From: an uncultured Flavobacteriaceae bacterium
GTDB taxonomy: Bacteria > Bacteroidota > Bacteroidia > Flavobacteriales > Flavobacteriaceae
Reading direction: 5' to 3'
Length of the DNA: 64,000 nucleotides
Assembly: GCA_947502975.1 (NCBI GenBank)
Contig: CANNBV010000002.1
Span: forward strand, 372,001-436,000
Both the position numbers and the translations under genes were made by a program. Positions 27,079 to 33,510 of this stretch are shown piece after piece. Below the pieces are notes generated by a model. It was given only the letters and a program-made list of their open reading frames with translations. It did no database searches and had not been told where the DNA came from. The number at the start of each line of letters is the position of its first letter. Position 1 is the first letter of the stretch.

Positions 27079-27651
27079 TCATTTCAATTCGGACAGCATT
27101 AGCTGAATCTGGTTTTTATCAATTCCCTTCGTTTTATTAACTTTCCAGCCGTTACTTTCTTGAATGCTGGCATACCAACTTTGAATTTCTGAATCCTTGA
27201 TTTGATATACCATTAAACTTCCCTGTTTATTTGTTTCTGAATTAGATGAAATCCAGATACACAGTCCGTTATTAGTTCTTCTTGAAATCAGATTGTTTCT
27301 ATTTTCTGTACTCCATTGAAATTTGTGAAGTACTTCCTCAAATAGAACATTACTTATTCCCTTTATTCTATGTACTGATTCCGATAACACTCGATTTAGA
27401 TTAAATGGAGGAACTGTAATTTCTTTATTCCAATATGGCTCAAGGGCAAATGGTATTCCAGGATGGGGCTTGGTATCGTATTTGAGAATCTGTTTTCCTG
27501 AATAATTGAGCCATTTATGGTCAAACCAGTTTTTAATTCTTACGATAGAAATTTCATCTGGATCAAAAGTCTTAATTAGATTACTGACAATAGTGGCAAC
27601 AATCACCTTGAACCCTTTTGCATCTGTATTATCAAATTTTATCTCTATCAT
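27079..27651 (-). CDS. Cassette gene, unknown 190-aa protein
   Basis: A mixed alpha/beta cytoplasmic protein with no signal peptide. Visible segments are IEIKFDNTDAKGFKVIVATI, RIKNWFDHKWLNYSGKQ and IWISSNSETNKQGSLMVYQI. No family was recognised. Its flanks (GTTAGTTG, GCTCAAC) do not match beyond GTT/AAC. Confidence 0.58.
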   Translation of the reverse strand: MIEIKFDNTDAKGFKVIVATIVSNLIKTFDPDEISIVRIKNWFDHKWLNYSGKQILKYDTKPHPGIPFALEPYWNKEITVPPFNLNRVLSESVHRIKGISNVLFEEVLHKFQWSTENRNNLISRRTNNGLCIWISSNSETNKQGSLMVYQIKDSEIQSWYASIQESNGWKVNKTKGIDKNQIQLMLSELK

Positions 27652-27663
27652 TTTTTAAATTCT

Positions 27664-27716
27664 GCTCAACGTCCTTTGTAAAATGCGTTTTAAAGCATTT
27701 TCACACCTTGTTATGT
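27664..27716. repeat. Cassette site S8 (short class)
   Basis: GCTCAAC fits the RYYYAAC box. Arms TGTAAAATGC and GCATTTTCACA flank GTTTTAAA. The site ends GTTATGTGC, whose reverse complement occurs at 28576-28584. Confidence 0.8.
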
Positions 27717-27721
27717 GCTTG

Positions 27722-28555
27722 CTATTTGTTCTCAGTTATGTTGTTTAAAACGAATTTCGCCATTTCAATATTGCCAAAAGTCGAATTCGTGTCGAAAATT
27801 ACTCCTGTTAGCAATTCAGATGCTTCTTTGAAATTCCCTATCTCATTTACTGTAAGTGCTTTGTTAATGAGCAACATTCCTTTTGTTTCAGTATCAGGAT
27901 TTTGTTCAAGCCCTTTTTCTATAGCGTTTAATCTTTCTTTATCCTTTAATAAACTTGAATAGTCATTCCAGGCAGGTGCAAAAGTAGGAAACTTATCAAC
28001 TAATAGTTTTGTCATTTCTTTTTTTTCAGTTGGATTATTTATCCATTCAAGAGATAAATAAGACTTATAAAGACCTTTCTGTAATTCTCCTTTACTTTCC
28101 CTTTCTAAAGTATGTAAAGCAGTTTTAGAAGTATAAAATCCTTTAGGGGCAATTTTGTCAGTTAGCTGATAGTATTTTAAAGCATTTTCATAATCATCTT
28201 GAAGCAGATAAGTATATGCTAAATCATAAAGTGGATATGCCCAATTAGGAGCTTCTTTATTTGCTTGAGTTAATTTTTCAATCGCATTTTTATAATCGCC
28301 AGTTTGTCCAAATTGTCTTGCTTGATTATGCAATGATTTTGCTAAATCTGATACTCCATCAATTCCATAAATTTCGTAGTTAAATCTACCAGTTGAAGTA
28401 GCTAATTCTTTTTTTGAAATTTTATTTCCATTGCTATCTGTGAATTCTATTCTAGCATTATTACTCAATTCAGCATTTTTTTCGGTTTTTTCTCCGTTTT
28501 TACATGAGGACATTATACCAAGAACCACTAAAATTCCGACTATTTTATTTTTCAT
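27722..28555 (-). CDS. Cassette gene, TPR lipoprotein
   Basis: The 277-residue lipoprotein has a signal ending IMSSC (MKNKIVGILVVLG start, lipobox Cys18). Tetratricopeptide repeats follow (TGDYKNAIEKLTQANKEAPN, LLQDDYENALKYYQLTDKIA). The start was moved from an upstream in-frame Met to the one before the signal peptide. It is the sole gene of a unit whose ends (GTTATGTGC / GCACATAAC) are perfect complements. A binding or assembly role is inferred. Confidence 0.72.
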   Translation of the reverse strand: MKNKIVGILVVLGIMSSCKNGEKTEKNAELSNNARIEFTDSNGNKISKKELATSTGRFNYEIYGIDGVSDLAKSLHNQARQFGQTGDYKNAIEKLTQANKEAPNWAYPLYDLAYTYLLQDDYENALKYYQLTDKIAPKGFYTSKTALHTLERESKGELQKGLYKSYLSLEWINNPTEKKEMTKLLVDKFPTFAPAWNDYSSLLKDKERLNAIEKGLEQNPDTETKGMLLINKALTVNEIGNFKEASELLTGVIFDTNSTFGNIEMAKFVLNNITENK

Positions 28556-28577
28556 TCGATTGTTTTTTTCTGCTTGC

Positions 28578-28705
28578 ACATAACGGTTTTGTGTATGATT
28601 TCGTTGCGTATTTCAGAAACTAATTTCGCAAATACAAACCGAATAGAAAATCCGCGAGGATTTTCGTAAGTAGGCGAGTACTAGCAATGAATTTTATAGT
28701 TTTCG
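28578..28705. repeat. Cassette site S9 (right half disrupted)
   Basis: The left half is normal (ATAACGGTTTTGTGTATGAT, inner hairpin AAAATCC-GCGA-GGATTTTC). After GCAATGAATTTTATAG the usual ACACGTTGTT end is missing and a different inverted repeat (ATTTTATAGTT with AACTATAAAAC at 28746-28756) follows. Confidence 0.6.
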
Positions 28706-28746
28706 TTTTCGCGAAAATTTCCAAATAAAGTCAAACTTTTATGTAA

Positions 28747-28923
28747 CTATAAAACAAATTCATCTGTTTCAGCTCCATAAACTCCAATCCAAAATGCTCC
28801 GTGTTCATTATCCATTTGTTCTAAATCTTTCAAAGCTTTTAGGAAATCGGATTCAACAATATTTTCTTTATCATAACCTCCTGCATATTGAATGTAAGAG
28901 CCTTCTATTTCTATTTTATTCAT
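28747..28923 (-). CDS. Short ORF, immunity-like, probably truncated
   Basis: A 58-residue product, shorter than most ORF cut-offs. It has IEIEGSYIQYAGGYDKENI and MDNEHGAFWIGVYGAETDEF and stops abruptly after VL at the damaged site S9. Its start overlaps the SUKH gene stop by 8 bases, so it is translationally coupled. The style resembles immunity proteins of polymorphic toxin systems, but no family was firmly recognised. The sudden end suggests that the 3' part was lost. Confidence 0.5.
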   Translation of the reverse strand: MNKIEIEGSYIQYAGGYDKENIVESDFLKALKDLEQMDNEHGAFWIGVYGAETDEFVL

Positions 28924-29308
28924 CCAGTTCTATTATTGAGTCCGCTATTTTTTCCGTTTGTCTAATTTCGTGATTCCAAAAGTGAATTTCATCAGTTAAA
29001 ACCCCATTTCCGTTATGTGTCAAGATTATTAGATTTCCAAATCCGTCAGAGCCGATTGCGATTCCGTTTGCTGGAAATCCATTCCATTCACGAGCATTCT
29101 TTGTTTCAAGTCCAATGTGATTACAAGTTCGACTTATCCTTTTTCGGTCAGATTTATCAAAAAAAGGATAGAGTTCAAATTCAAATTCGTCCGAAACCAA
29201 TTCTCCGCCATTTGATTTTATCATTCTATTTTTGAATTCATTCGGAAATTTGACTTTCAGTTCAGATTCCGTTTCTTTTATATATTTTTCGTCAATTGGA
29301 AATGGCAT
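28916..29308 (-). CDS. SMI1/KNR4 (SUKH) family protein
   Basis: The 130-residue protein has the SUKH pattern: EKYIKETESELKVKFPNEFK, MIKSNGGEL, NHIGLETKNAREW, and FPANGIAIGSDGFGNLIIL. SUKH proteins are often immunity proteins for secreted nuclease toxins. No toxin gene lies beside it, only the short truncated ORF. The cassette start side retains just a remnant site (S10), so the unit looks rearranged. Confidence 0.88.
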   Translation of the reverse strand: MPFPIDEKYIKETESELKVKFPNEFKNRMIKSNGGELVSDEFEFELYPFFDKSDRKRISRTCNHIGLETKNAREWNGFPANGIAIGSDGFGNLIILTHNGNGVLTDEIHFWNHEIRQTEKIADSIIELDE

Positions 29309-29318
29309 TTCGAGGTTT

Positions 29319-29338
29319 TGTTATATAGTGTTATCTGT
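29319..29338. repeat. Cassette site S10 (right-end remnant)
   Basis: Only TTATATAGTGTTATCTGT is left of a long site; the left half and the inner hairpin are missing. GTTATCTGT here pairs exactly with ACAGATAAC at 30017-30025. Confidence 0.55.
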
Positions 29339-29341
29339 TTT

Positions 29342-30001
29342 TTATTTTTCAAATTTATTTACCTTTTCTAACTCATTTCCAAATTCAATTCCCAATTCAA
29401 TTTTATTAAGTAACTCACGAGCTTGAGATAACGGGTGGTTAGGGAATTCTGAGTCAAATTGTTTTTCTTCCGATTTATTCATTTGAATACCTTCGTTAAT
29501 TTCTGAATCATACGGGTCGTTGAACCAATCTTCATATCCGTTATCACCAATTGATATTTTTCCTTCGTTCAATAGTTTCATAGCAATTATGTTATCCCGC
29601 ATTCCTGTCGTTCCAATTTCTGGGGCTTGAATTTTCACAACGTAACTGTATTTTTCCAAAGGAATCGTCAAAGAAGCAAGGTATGTCATTCCAGTTGGTT
29701 CTTGTGGAAATTTAAAGATTGTTCTTATTGAATGGTATCCTTTTAAGTTCAATTTATTTACTTCAACAAGCCCTCCATTATATGCTATTATTTGATTTCT
29801 ATAAAAAGTTCGAAGCTTTTCAATATCACTTATCGTTGGTAAATCAGGTTTTAAATCAAAAAAGGTCACTGATAAAGCCATTGTTTGTTCAGGATTAATC
29901 CATTGCTTAATGTTCCGATTATTTTTGTCTTCATTCCATCCAAAATTTGGAATCGAGATTGAATTAATGTTCACTTTATTTCGATTGAATAGTTTTATCA
30001 T
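29342..30001 (-). CDS. Cassette gene, unknown 219-aa protein
   Basis: A cytoplasmic beta-rich protein (FGWNEDKNNRNIKQWINPEQ, MTYLASLTIPLEKYSYVVKI) with a C-terminal helix (ARELLNKIELGIEFGNELEK). It lacks a signal peptide. No family was recognised. The unit ends match perfectly over nine bases (GTTATCTGT / ACAGATAAC). Confidence 0.6.
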   Translation of the reverse strand: MIKLFNRNKVNINSISIPNFGWNEDKNNRNIKQWINPEQTMALSVTFFDLKPDLPTISDIEKLRTFYRNQIIAYNGGLVEVNKLNLKGYHSIRTIFKFPQEPTGMTYLASLTIPLEKYSYVVKIQAPEIGTTGMRDNIIAMKLLNEGKISIGDNGYEDWFNDPYDSEINEGIQMNKSEEKQFDSEFPNHPLSQARELLNKIELGIEFGNELEKVNKFEK

Positions 30002-30018
30002 TTTATTTTTCGGATTAC

Positions 30019-30148
30019 AGATAACGGTCTTGACTATAAGTAGTTGCGTGGTTTAGCACGTAATTTTGCAAGTACACACCAAGCTTAAAATCCGCAAGGA
30101 TTTTCAGAAGTAGGAGAGAACGGCAATTACTTATAGCCATTGTTGTAA
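30019..30148. repeat. Cassette site S11 (long class, second subfamily)
   Basis: AACGGTCTTGACTATAAGTA on the left pairs with ACTTATAGCCATTGTTGTA on the right. Inner hairpin: AAAATCC-GCAA-GGATTTT. It is closely related to S5. Confidence 0.78.
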
Positions 30149-30157
30149 AACGTTTTT

Positions 30158-30799
30158 TTACCAGTTTTCAATATCAATCGAGTCCAAATCATCTTGAGGG
30201 AAACCATATTCCTTAACTAAAATTTCTTCACTAAACTCCATTTTTTTCGGATTGATAATTTCAAATAAAATTTGGTCAATTTTTTCAACTTTAGTGATTA
30301 ATTCTTTATTTAATTCATTCGTCAAAGAAATTGCTGACCTAAAGCCTAAACTACTCGCCTCTAAAACACCGCTATTGTAATCCAAAACACTTTCAATTTT
30401 AATTCTGTATTTCATTAAATGACGATAAAATTGATAAATATCTCTATTTTTAAAAGTATCAGACTCAAATGCTTTTTCTTTTTCTATTAACTTTTGTGAA
30501 TTTGGGTATACAACAGATTCTCTAGTATTTATAAAGTTCCCTTCCAAGAAATCTGTGATTTCATCTCTAGATAATTCTTTGTTTTTTGAGTTGTCCGAAA
30601 GTAAATTCCAAAATTTAGTTTTTCCCCCTTTCGGATGTTTTAATTCAAATGCTTTAAACAATGAATTAATCCTCTTGAATCTTATTAACCTAGGTTCGTT
30701 ATATTTTAATGACTTTTCATTCCATTCATCAGAATTGGGTGTCATTGCCCTAAATTCTAATACTTTTTCAAGAAGGTCTTTTGTTGTCCAGATTTTCAT
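30158..30799 (-). CDS. Cassette gene, unknown 213-aa protein
   Basis: The protein is helix-rich and charged (DLLEKVLEFRAMTPNSDEW, DIYQFYRHLMKYRIKIESVL), without signal peptide or membrane helix. No known domain was seen. Its stop is 10 bases from S11. The ends GTTGTAAAAC and GTTTTACAAC are exact complements over ten bases. Confidence 0.6.
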   Translation of the reverse strand: MKIWTTKDLLEKVLEFRAMTPNSDEWNEKSLKYNEPRLIRFKRINSLFKAFELKHPKGGKTKFWNLLSDNSKNKELSRDEITDFLEGNFINTRESVVYPNSQKLIEKEKAFESDTFKNRDIYQFYRHLMKYRIKIESVLDYNSGVLEASSLGFRSAISLTNELNKELITKVEKIDQILFEIINPKKMEFSEEILVKEYGFPQDDLDSIDIENW

Positions 30800-30808
30800 T
30801 CAAATGTT

Positions 30809-30940
30809 TTACAACGGTTTTGTGTATGGCTCGTTGCGTGTTTCAGCAACCAATTTAGCAAACATTCACGAGCCAGGGGAATTTCCGATAGGAAATTCCG
30901 AGTAGACCAGAACCTAGCAATTAATTATACGTTGTTGTAA
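30809..30940. repeat. Cassette site S12 (long class)
   Basis: ACAACGGTTTTGTGTATGGC pairs with the right arm ending TTATACGTTGTTGTA. Inner hairpin GGAATTTCC-GATA-GGAAATTCC is a perfect 9-bp stem. Confidence 0.8.
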
Positions 30941-30948
30941 CCAGTTTT

Positions 30949-31407
30949 TTATTCCGTTATCTTTCTAAAATATAAATCCGCTTTTTTACTGTTAGGTCCA
31001 TAAATTTCCAAACTTGGTTTGAGTTCATTATTTTCCATTCCAATATTCAATTCGTATTTATTTGTATTCCAATTATTCATTTTGAAGTGCCCAAATTCAT
31101 AAACTTGTTTTCCTTTCCAAAACAATTCAAAAGAGCAATGCCCATATTCGTTTTTAATTCCTTTTCGGTTTTTTTCGTCCGCAAAGATTGTTTTTCCGCT
31201 ATTTTGGTTCACAACTTTAAAATCCGATAAATTAAGAGCAGAGTCAACTTTTAAGTCAAACGTATTAAAGTCAAATATTTTAGATGAAATTTGAGTAGCA
31301 AGACAATGTTCGTCTTTTACTTTTTCGGCATAGTTTTTAAAACCATAGAAACTTAAAATTCCGATTAATAGAACTGCAATTAAAATCTGATTTTTGTTCT
31401 TTCGCAT
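30949..31407 (-). CDS. Cassette gene, membrane-anchored 152-aa protein
   Basis: One N-terminal transmembrane helix (QILIAVLLIGILSFYGF) is followed by an extracytoplasmic beta domain (HCLATQISSKIFDFNTFDLK, HCSFELFWKGKQVYEFGHF). The start was moved to the Met of MRKNKNQ because upstream residues are read from the palindromic site. The unit ends match perfectly (GTTGTAACCA / TGGTTACAAC). Function unknown. Confidence 0.6.
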   Translation of the reverse strand: MRKNKNQILIAVLLIGILSFYGFKNYAEKVKDEHCLATQISSKIFDFNTFDLKVDSALNLSDFKVVNQNSGKTIFADEKNRKGIKNEYGHCSFELFWKGKQVYEFGHFKMNNWNTNKYELNIGMENNELKPSLEIYGPNSKKADLYFRKITE

Positions 31408-31424
31408 TAGATTTCTCAAATTGG

Positions 31425-31557
31425 TTACAACGGTTCGGTTATGATTTGTGGCGGCGTTGGAAATCGATATATTTCCAGCCGTTGCAAATCCAGCCATTGA
31501 TATTTTCTAGGTTTCAAGTTAACGAAATACAGCTATAAATTATAGACCTTGTTGTAG
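31425..31557. repeat. Cassette site S13 (long class, variant centre)
   Basis: AACGGTTCGGTTATGATTTG pairs with right arm TATAAATTATAGACCTTGTT. The centre hairpin GGAAAT-CGATAT-ATTTCC differs from those of the other sites but keeps its position. Confidence 0.72.
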
Positions 31558-31567
31558 TACGTTTTTT

Positions 31568-32164
31568 TTAGTAATCAAACAATTTGTCCTCGTCCGTTTC
31601 TGTAATTAGGATATTCCCTTTTTTGTCGACAATCTGAAGCTTGATAAACTTTCCATCTTTCCAGTATATTTTTTTCAAATCATTTTTCCTTTTGAGAACC
31701 ATATAACCTTGTCTCAGTCCATTCTCATCGTCAAATCCGGTTGTATCATTTTCATACACAAAATATCTTTTTTCGTAAGGAGGCACTTTGGGCAAGTCCG
31801 TTCTCAACTCTCTTTTGTTGACAAAGAATTTGGTTTTTGAATCAAAAACATCATTAAACCTGACAACAAAATCATAAGCGCAGATACACTCGCAAGGGAC
31901 ACCTTCTTCTTCAAGTTGCATTTTTACAGTGTTTTCTACTATTGTGCTTTTCATTCTAAATTCAACGCAACAAGTAGCTGATGTCGAAAAATGGATAATC
32001 CTAATCCCATTCGATATTGAGTCCTTGGTAAGTATTGTATTAACGCGATACGCGTCCGAGTCTTCATCGCATAGAACACTCAGAATTTCTGATTCAACAT
32101 GCGATTCCTGTCCAAATGCCAGATTGGAAAGGGTAAGCAGAAAGATTATAATCAGATTATTCAT
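31568..32164 (-). CDS. Cassette gene, secreted 198-aa protein
   Basis: A signal peptide (MNNLIIIFLLTLSNLAFGQ) precedes a domain with a Cys-rich core (TSATCCVEFRMKSTIVE, EEGVPCECICAYDFVVRF) and a C-terminal MORN-like or beta repeat (GLRQGYMVLKRKNDLKKIYW). The start is the Met of MNNLII; upstream in-frame residues fall inside site S14. Ends match exactly (GTTGTAGTAC / GTACTACAAC). No family was recognised. Confidence 0.62.
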   Translation of the reverse strand: MNNLIIIFLLTLSNLAFGQESHVESEILSVLCDEDSDAYRVNTILTKDSISNGIRIIHFSTSATCCVEFRMKSTIVENTVKMQLEEEGVPCECICAYDFVVRFNDVFDSKTKFFVNKRELRTDLPKVPPYEKRYFVYENDTTGFDDENGLRQGYMVLKRKNDLKKIYWKDGKFIKLQIVDKKGNILITETDEDKLFDY

Positions 32165-32175
32165 CGATAAATGTA

Positions 32176-32307
32176 CTACAACGTTGATGTATATGAAAAG
32201 TAGCGTTTGAGTAATCGAAAACTTTTCGGTTAGCTTAAATATATTAAAAAAGCACAAGCTTCATTGGCTTGTGCTTATTGAGCTATTTTTTATATACGTT
32301 GTTGTAT
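32176..32307. repeat. Cassette site S14 (long class, divergent centre)
   Basis: TACAACGTTGATGTATATGA pairs loosely with the right arm TATATACGTTGTTGTA. The inner hairpin AGCACAAGC-TTCATTG-GCTTGTGCT is a perfect 9-bp stem unlike the GGAAATTCC type. Confidence 0.72.
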
Positions 32308-32317
32308 GCAGTTTGGT

Positions 32318-33232
32318 TTATCTAGAAAAATTTCCAGTATCAATCCATTCTGCAGATATAATGCACCAAAAGTCGCTTGCGAGCTTTTGCTTTACATATT
32401 CGTAAGGAATATATCCATATCCGTCGTCACCCCAGTTAGTTCCCCAAGAATTTCTGATTATCAAGGCTCCTTTTCTTCTTTTTTTATCGATTGGGTTTAT
32501 TATTACCAAATCATCATCATACCCAACTACCATAACTGCGTGTCCACCTAATACGGATTCATTTTCACTTGGAAATGGGATTTTACCACTTTTTGAAGTC
32601 TTGGGATGGTCGAGCGAAGTGTAGCAAGTAAAACCCATCATAGAGGGAATACCAATAGACAATTGTTCTTTAATATTAATTAGGGCTTGATTACCACTTG
32701 AACCTAAGGGATCTAACCTGTAATATGTAAGGGCTTGGAAGTTTTGACCATAAGAATATATAAATGCTGGTGGTTCATTGTCGAACTTTTCTACTTCATA
32801 TGGATAACTACTTGATGGTGGTATGCCAAAGAGAGCTAGAGAGCCCATTGCAGTTCTTAAATATCCACCTGTGTCTCCATCCCAATCTAAAATATTACGA
32901 GTTGTTTTGTAAACAAATAACTCTGAGCCATCAATGTATTTGTTGAATGCTCTTTTTTGAAAATATTCATACATTCCAACTGCTGCAAAAGCTGTACAGG
33001 AACCAATATTTCCTTGGTCTTTGATAGGTGAGCACCATTTTCTATTGTCTATTTTCTTTTCTAAATGTTCTTTTGCGCTTTGTTCTATCCCAGTTTTTTT
33101 TAAAAGTTCTTTTACAGATTTAGCTGGGTCTGGTCTTAAAGGATTCCTAAGAATAGTTGAAGTATTTGGGTTGTAGTCACGAATATCTGGATAGTCTTTA
33201 ATCCATCCCAGATTGTTTTTAGATTGTTTCAT
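32318..33232 (-). CDS. Papain-family (C1) cysteine peptidase in a cassette
   Basis: The 304-residue protein has the C1 catalytic set: Gln73 and Cys79 in KDQGNIGSCTAFA, His in SVLGGHAVMVVGYDD, and Asn in IIRNSWGTNWGDDGYGYIP. No clear signal peptide is present, so it could act in the cytoplasm or be exported by another route. The N-terminal part (GWIKDYPDIRDYNP) resembles a propeptide. It is the rightmost unit; ends GTTGTATGCA and TGCATACAAC match perfectly. Confidence 0.92.
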   Translation of the reverse strand: MKQSKNNLGWIKDYPDIRDYNPNTSTILRNPLRPDPAKSVKELLKKTGIEQSAKEHLEKKIDNRKWCSPIKDQGNIGSCTAFAAVGMYEYFQKRAFNKYIDGSELFVYKTTRNILDWDGDTGGYLRTAMGSLALFGIPPSSSYPYEVEKFDNEPPAFIYSYGQNFQALTYYRLDPLGSSGNQALINIKEQLSIGIPSMMGFTCYTSLDHPKTSKSGKIPFPSENESVLGGHAVMVVGYDDDLVIINPIDKKRRKGALIIRNSWGTNWGDDGYGYIPYEYVKQKLASDFWCIISAEWIDTGNFSR

Positions 33233-33330
33233 GATTTTAAAGATTAAAATTATGAAACAATAATAGCATTAGGTATCTCCTGTTTCAATACCCGATAGTA
33301 GGTATATTGTGTTAATATTAAGGAAAAAAT

Positions 33331-33383
33331 TGCATACAACGGAGGGATAAACGCAATTGCGTTTATATCCATTATGTTTATAC
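33331..33383. repeat. Cassette site S15 (short class, right edge)
   Basis: CATACAAC, then GGATAAACGC-AATT-GCGTTTATATCC as stem, then GTTTATACC. No matching inverse of GTTTATACC was found to the right, so this is the outer edge of the array. Confidence 0.7.
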
Positions 33384-33443
33384 CACTAAAAATAAAGAAA
33401 ATATACATAAGTCATAAAGAAGATTTCATATAATATAAAATAT

Positions 33444-33469
33444 AAAAGGCTGCCAATTGGGAACCTTTT
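33444..33469 (-). terminator. Intrinsic terminator after lysS
   Basis: On the minus strand AAAAGG, an inner CCAATTGG palindrome and CCTTTT form a hairpin followed by an AT-rich run. It lies 42 bases past the lysS stop. Confidence 0.6.
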
Positions 33470-33480
33470 GTACTATATAG

Positions 33481-33505
33481 ATGCTGAATCAAGTTCAGTA
33501 TGACA
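33481..33505. repeat. REP-like palindrome, copy 1
   Basis: ATGCTGAA-TCAAG-TTCAGTAT with TGACA on the right. The same element occurs in reverse at about 47359-47386, so it is a dispersed extragenic palindrome rather than a gene-specific terminator. Confidence 0.6.
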
Positions 33506-33510
33506 AATTT

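Larger units (their letters stand above)
21771..33383 (-). mobile_element. Integron-like cassette array without visible integrase
   Basis: Fourteen units carry one to three genes each and are divided by fifteen palindromic sites of related sequence and common plan (AAC, arm, inner hairpin, arm, GTT). All genes but one run on the minus strand. In seven units the ten or nine bases at one end are exactly the reverse complement of the other end; two or three more are near matches. No tyrosine recombinase is present in the window, so this fits a cluster of attC-like sites lacking an integrase, or a related cassette system. Bordering genes (hydrolase, lysS) are ordinary chromosome. Confidence 0.75.

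Noticed and set aside
28747-29308. Complete toxin-immunity pair
   Set aside because: The SUKH protein is immunity-like but no toxin domain was seen next to it; the short partner ORF shows no nuclease motif.
31408-31497. Longer start of the 152-aa cassette protein
   Set aside because: The extra thirty residues come from site S13; the start before the transmembrane helix fits better.
21771-33383. CRISPR array
   Set aside because: The repeats are long palindromes separated by genes of variable size, not short direct repeats with uniform spacers, and no cas gene is present.
21771-33383. Insertion sequences or prophage
   Set aside because: No transposase, integrase, terminase or capsid gene was seen, and the sites do not have the flanking direct repeats expected of IS elements.
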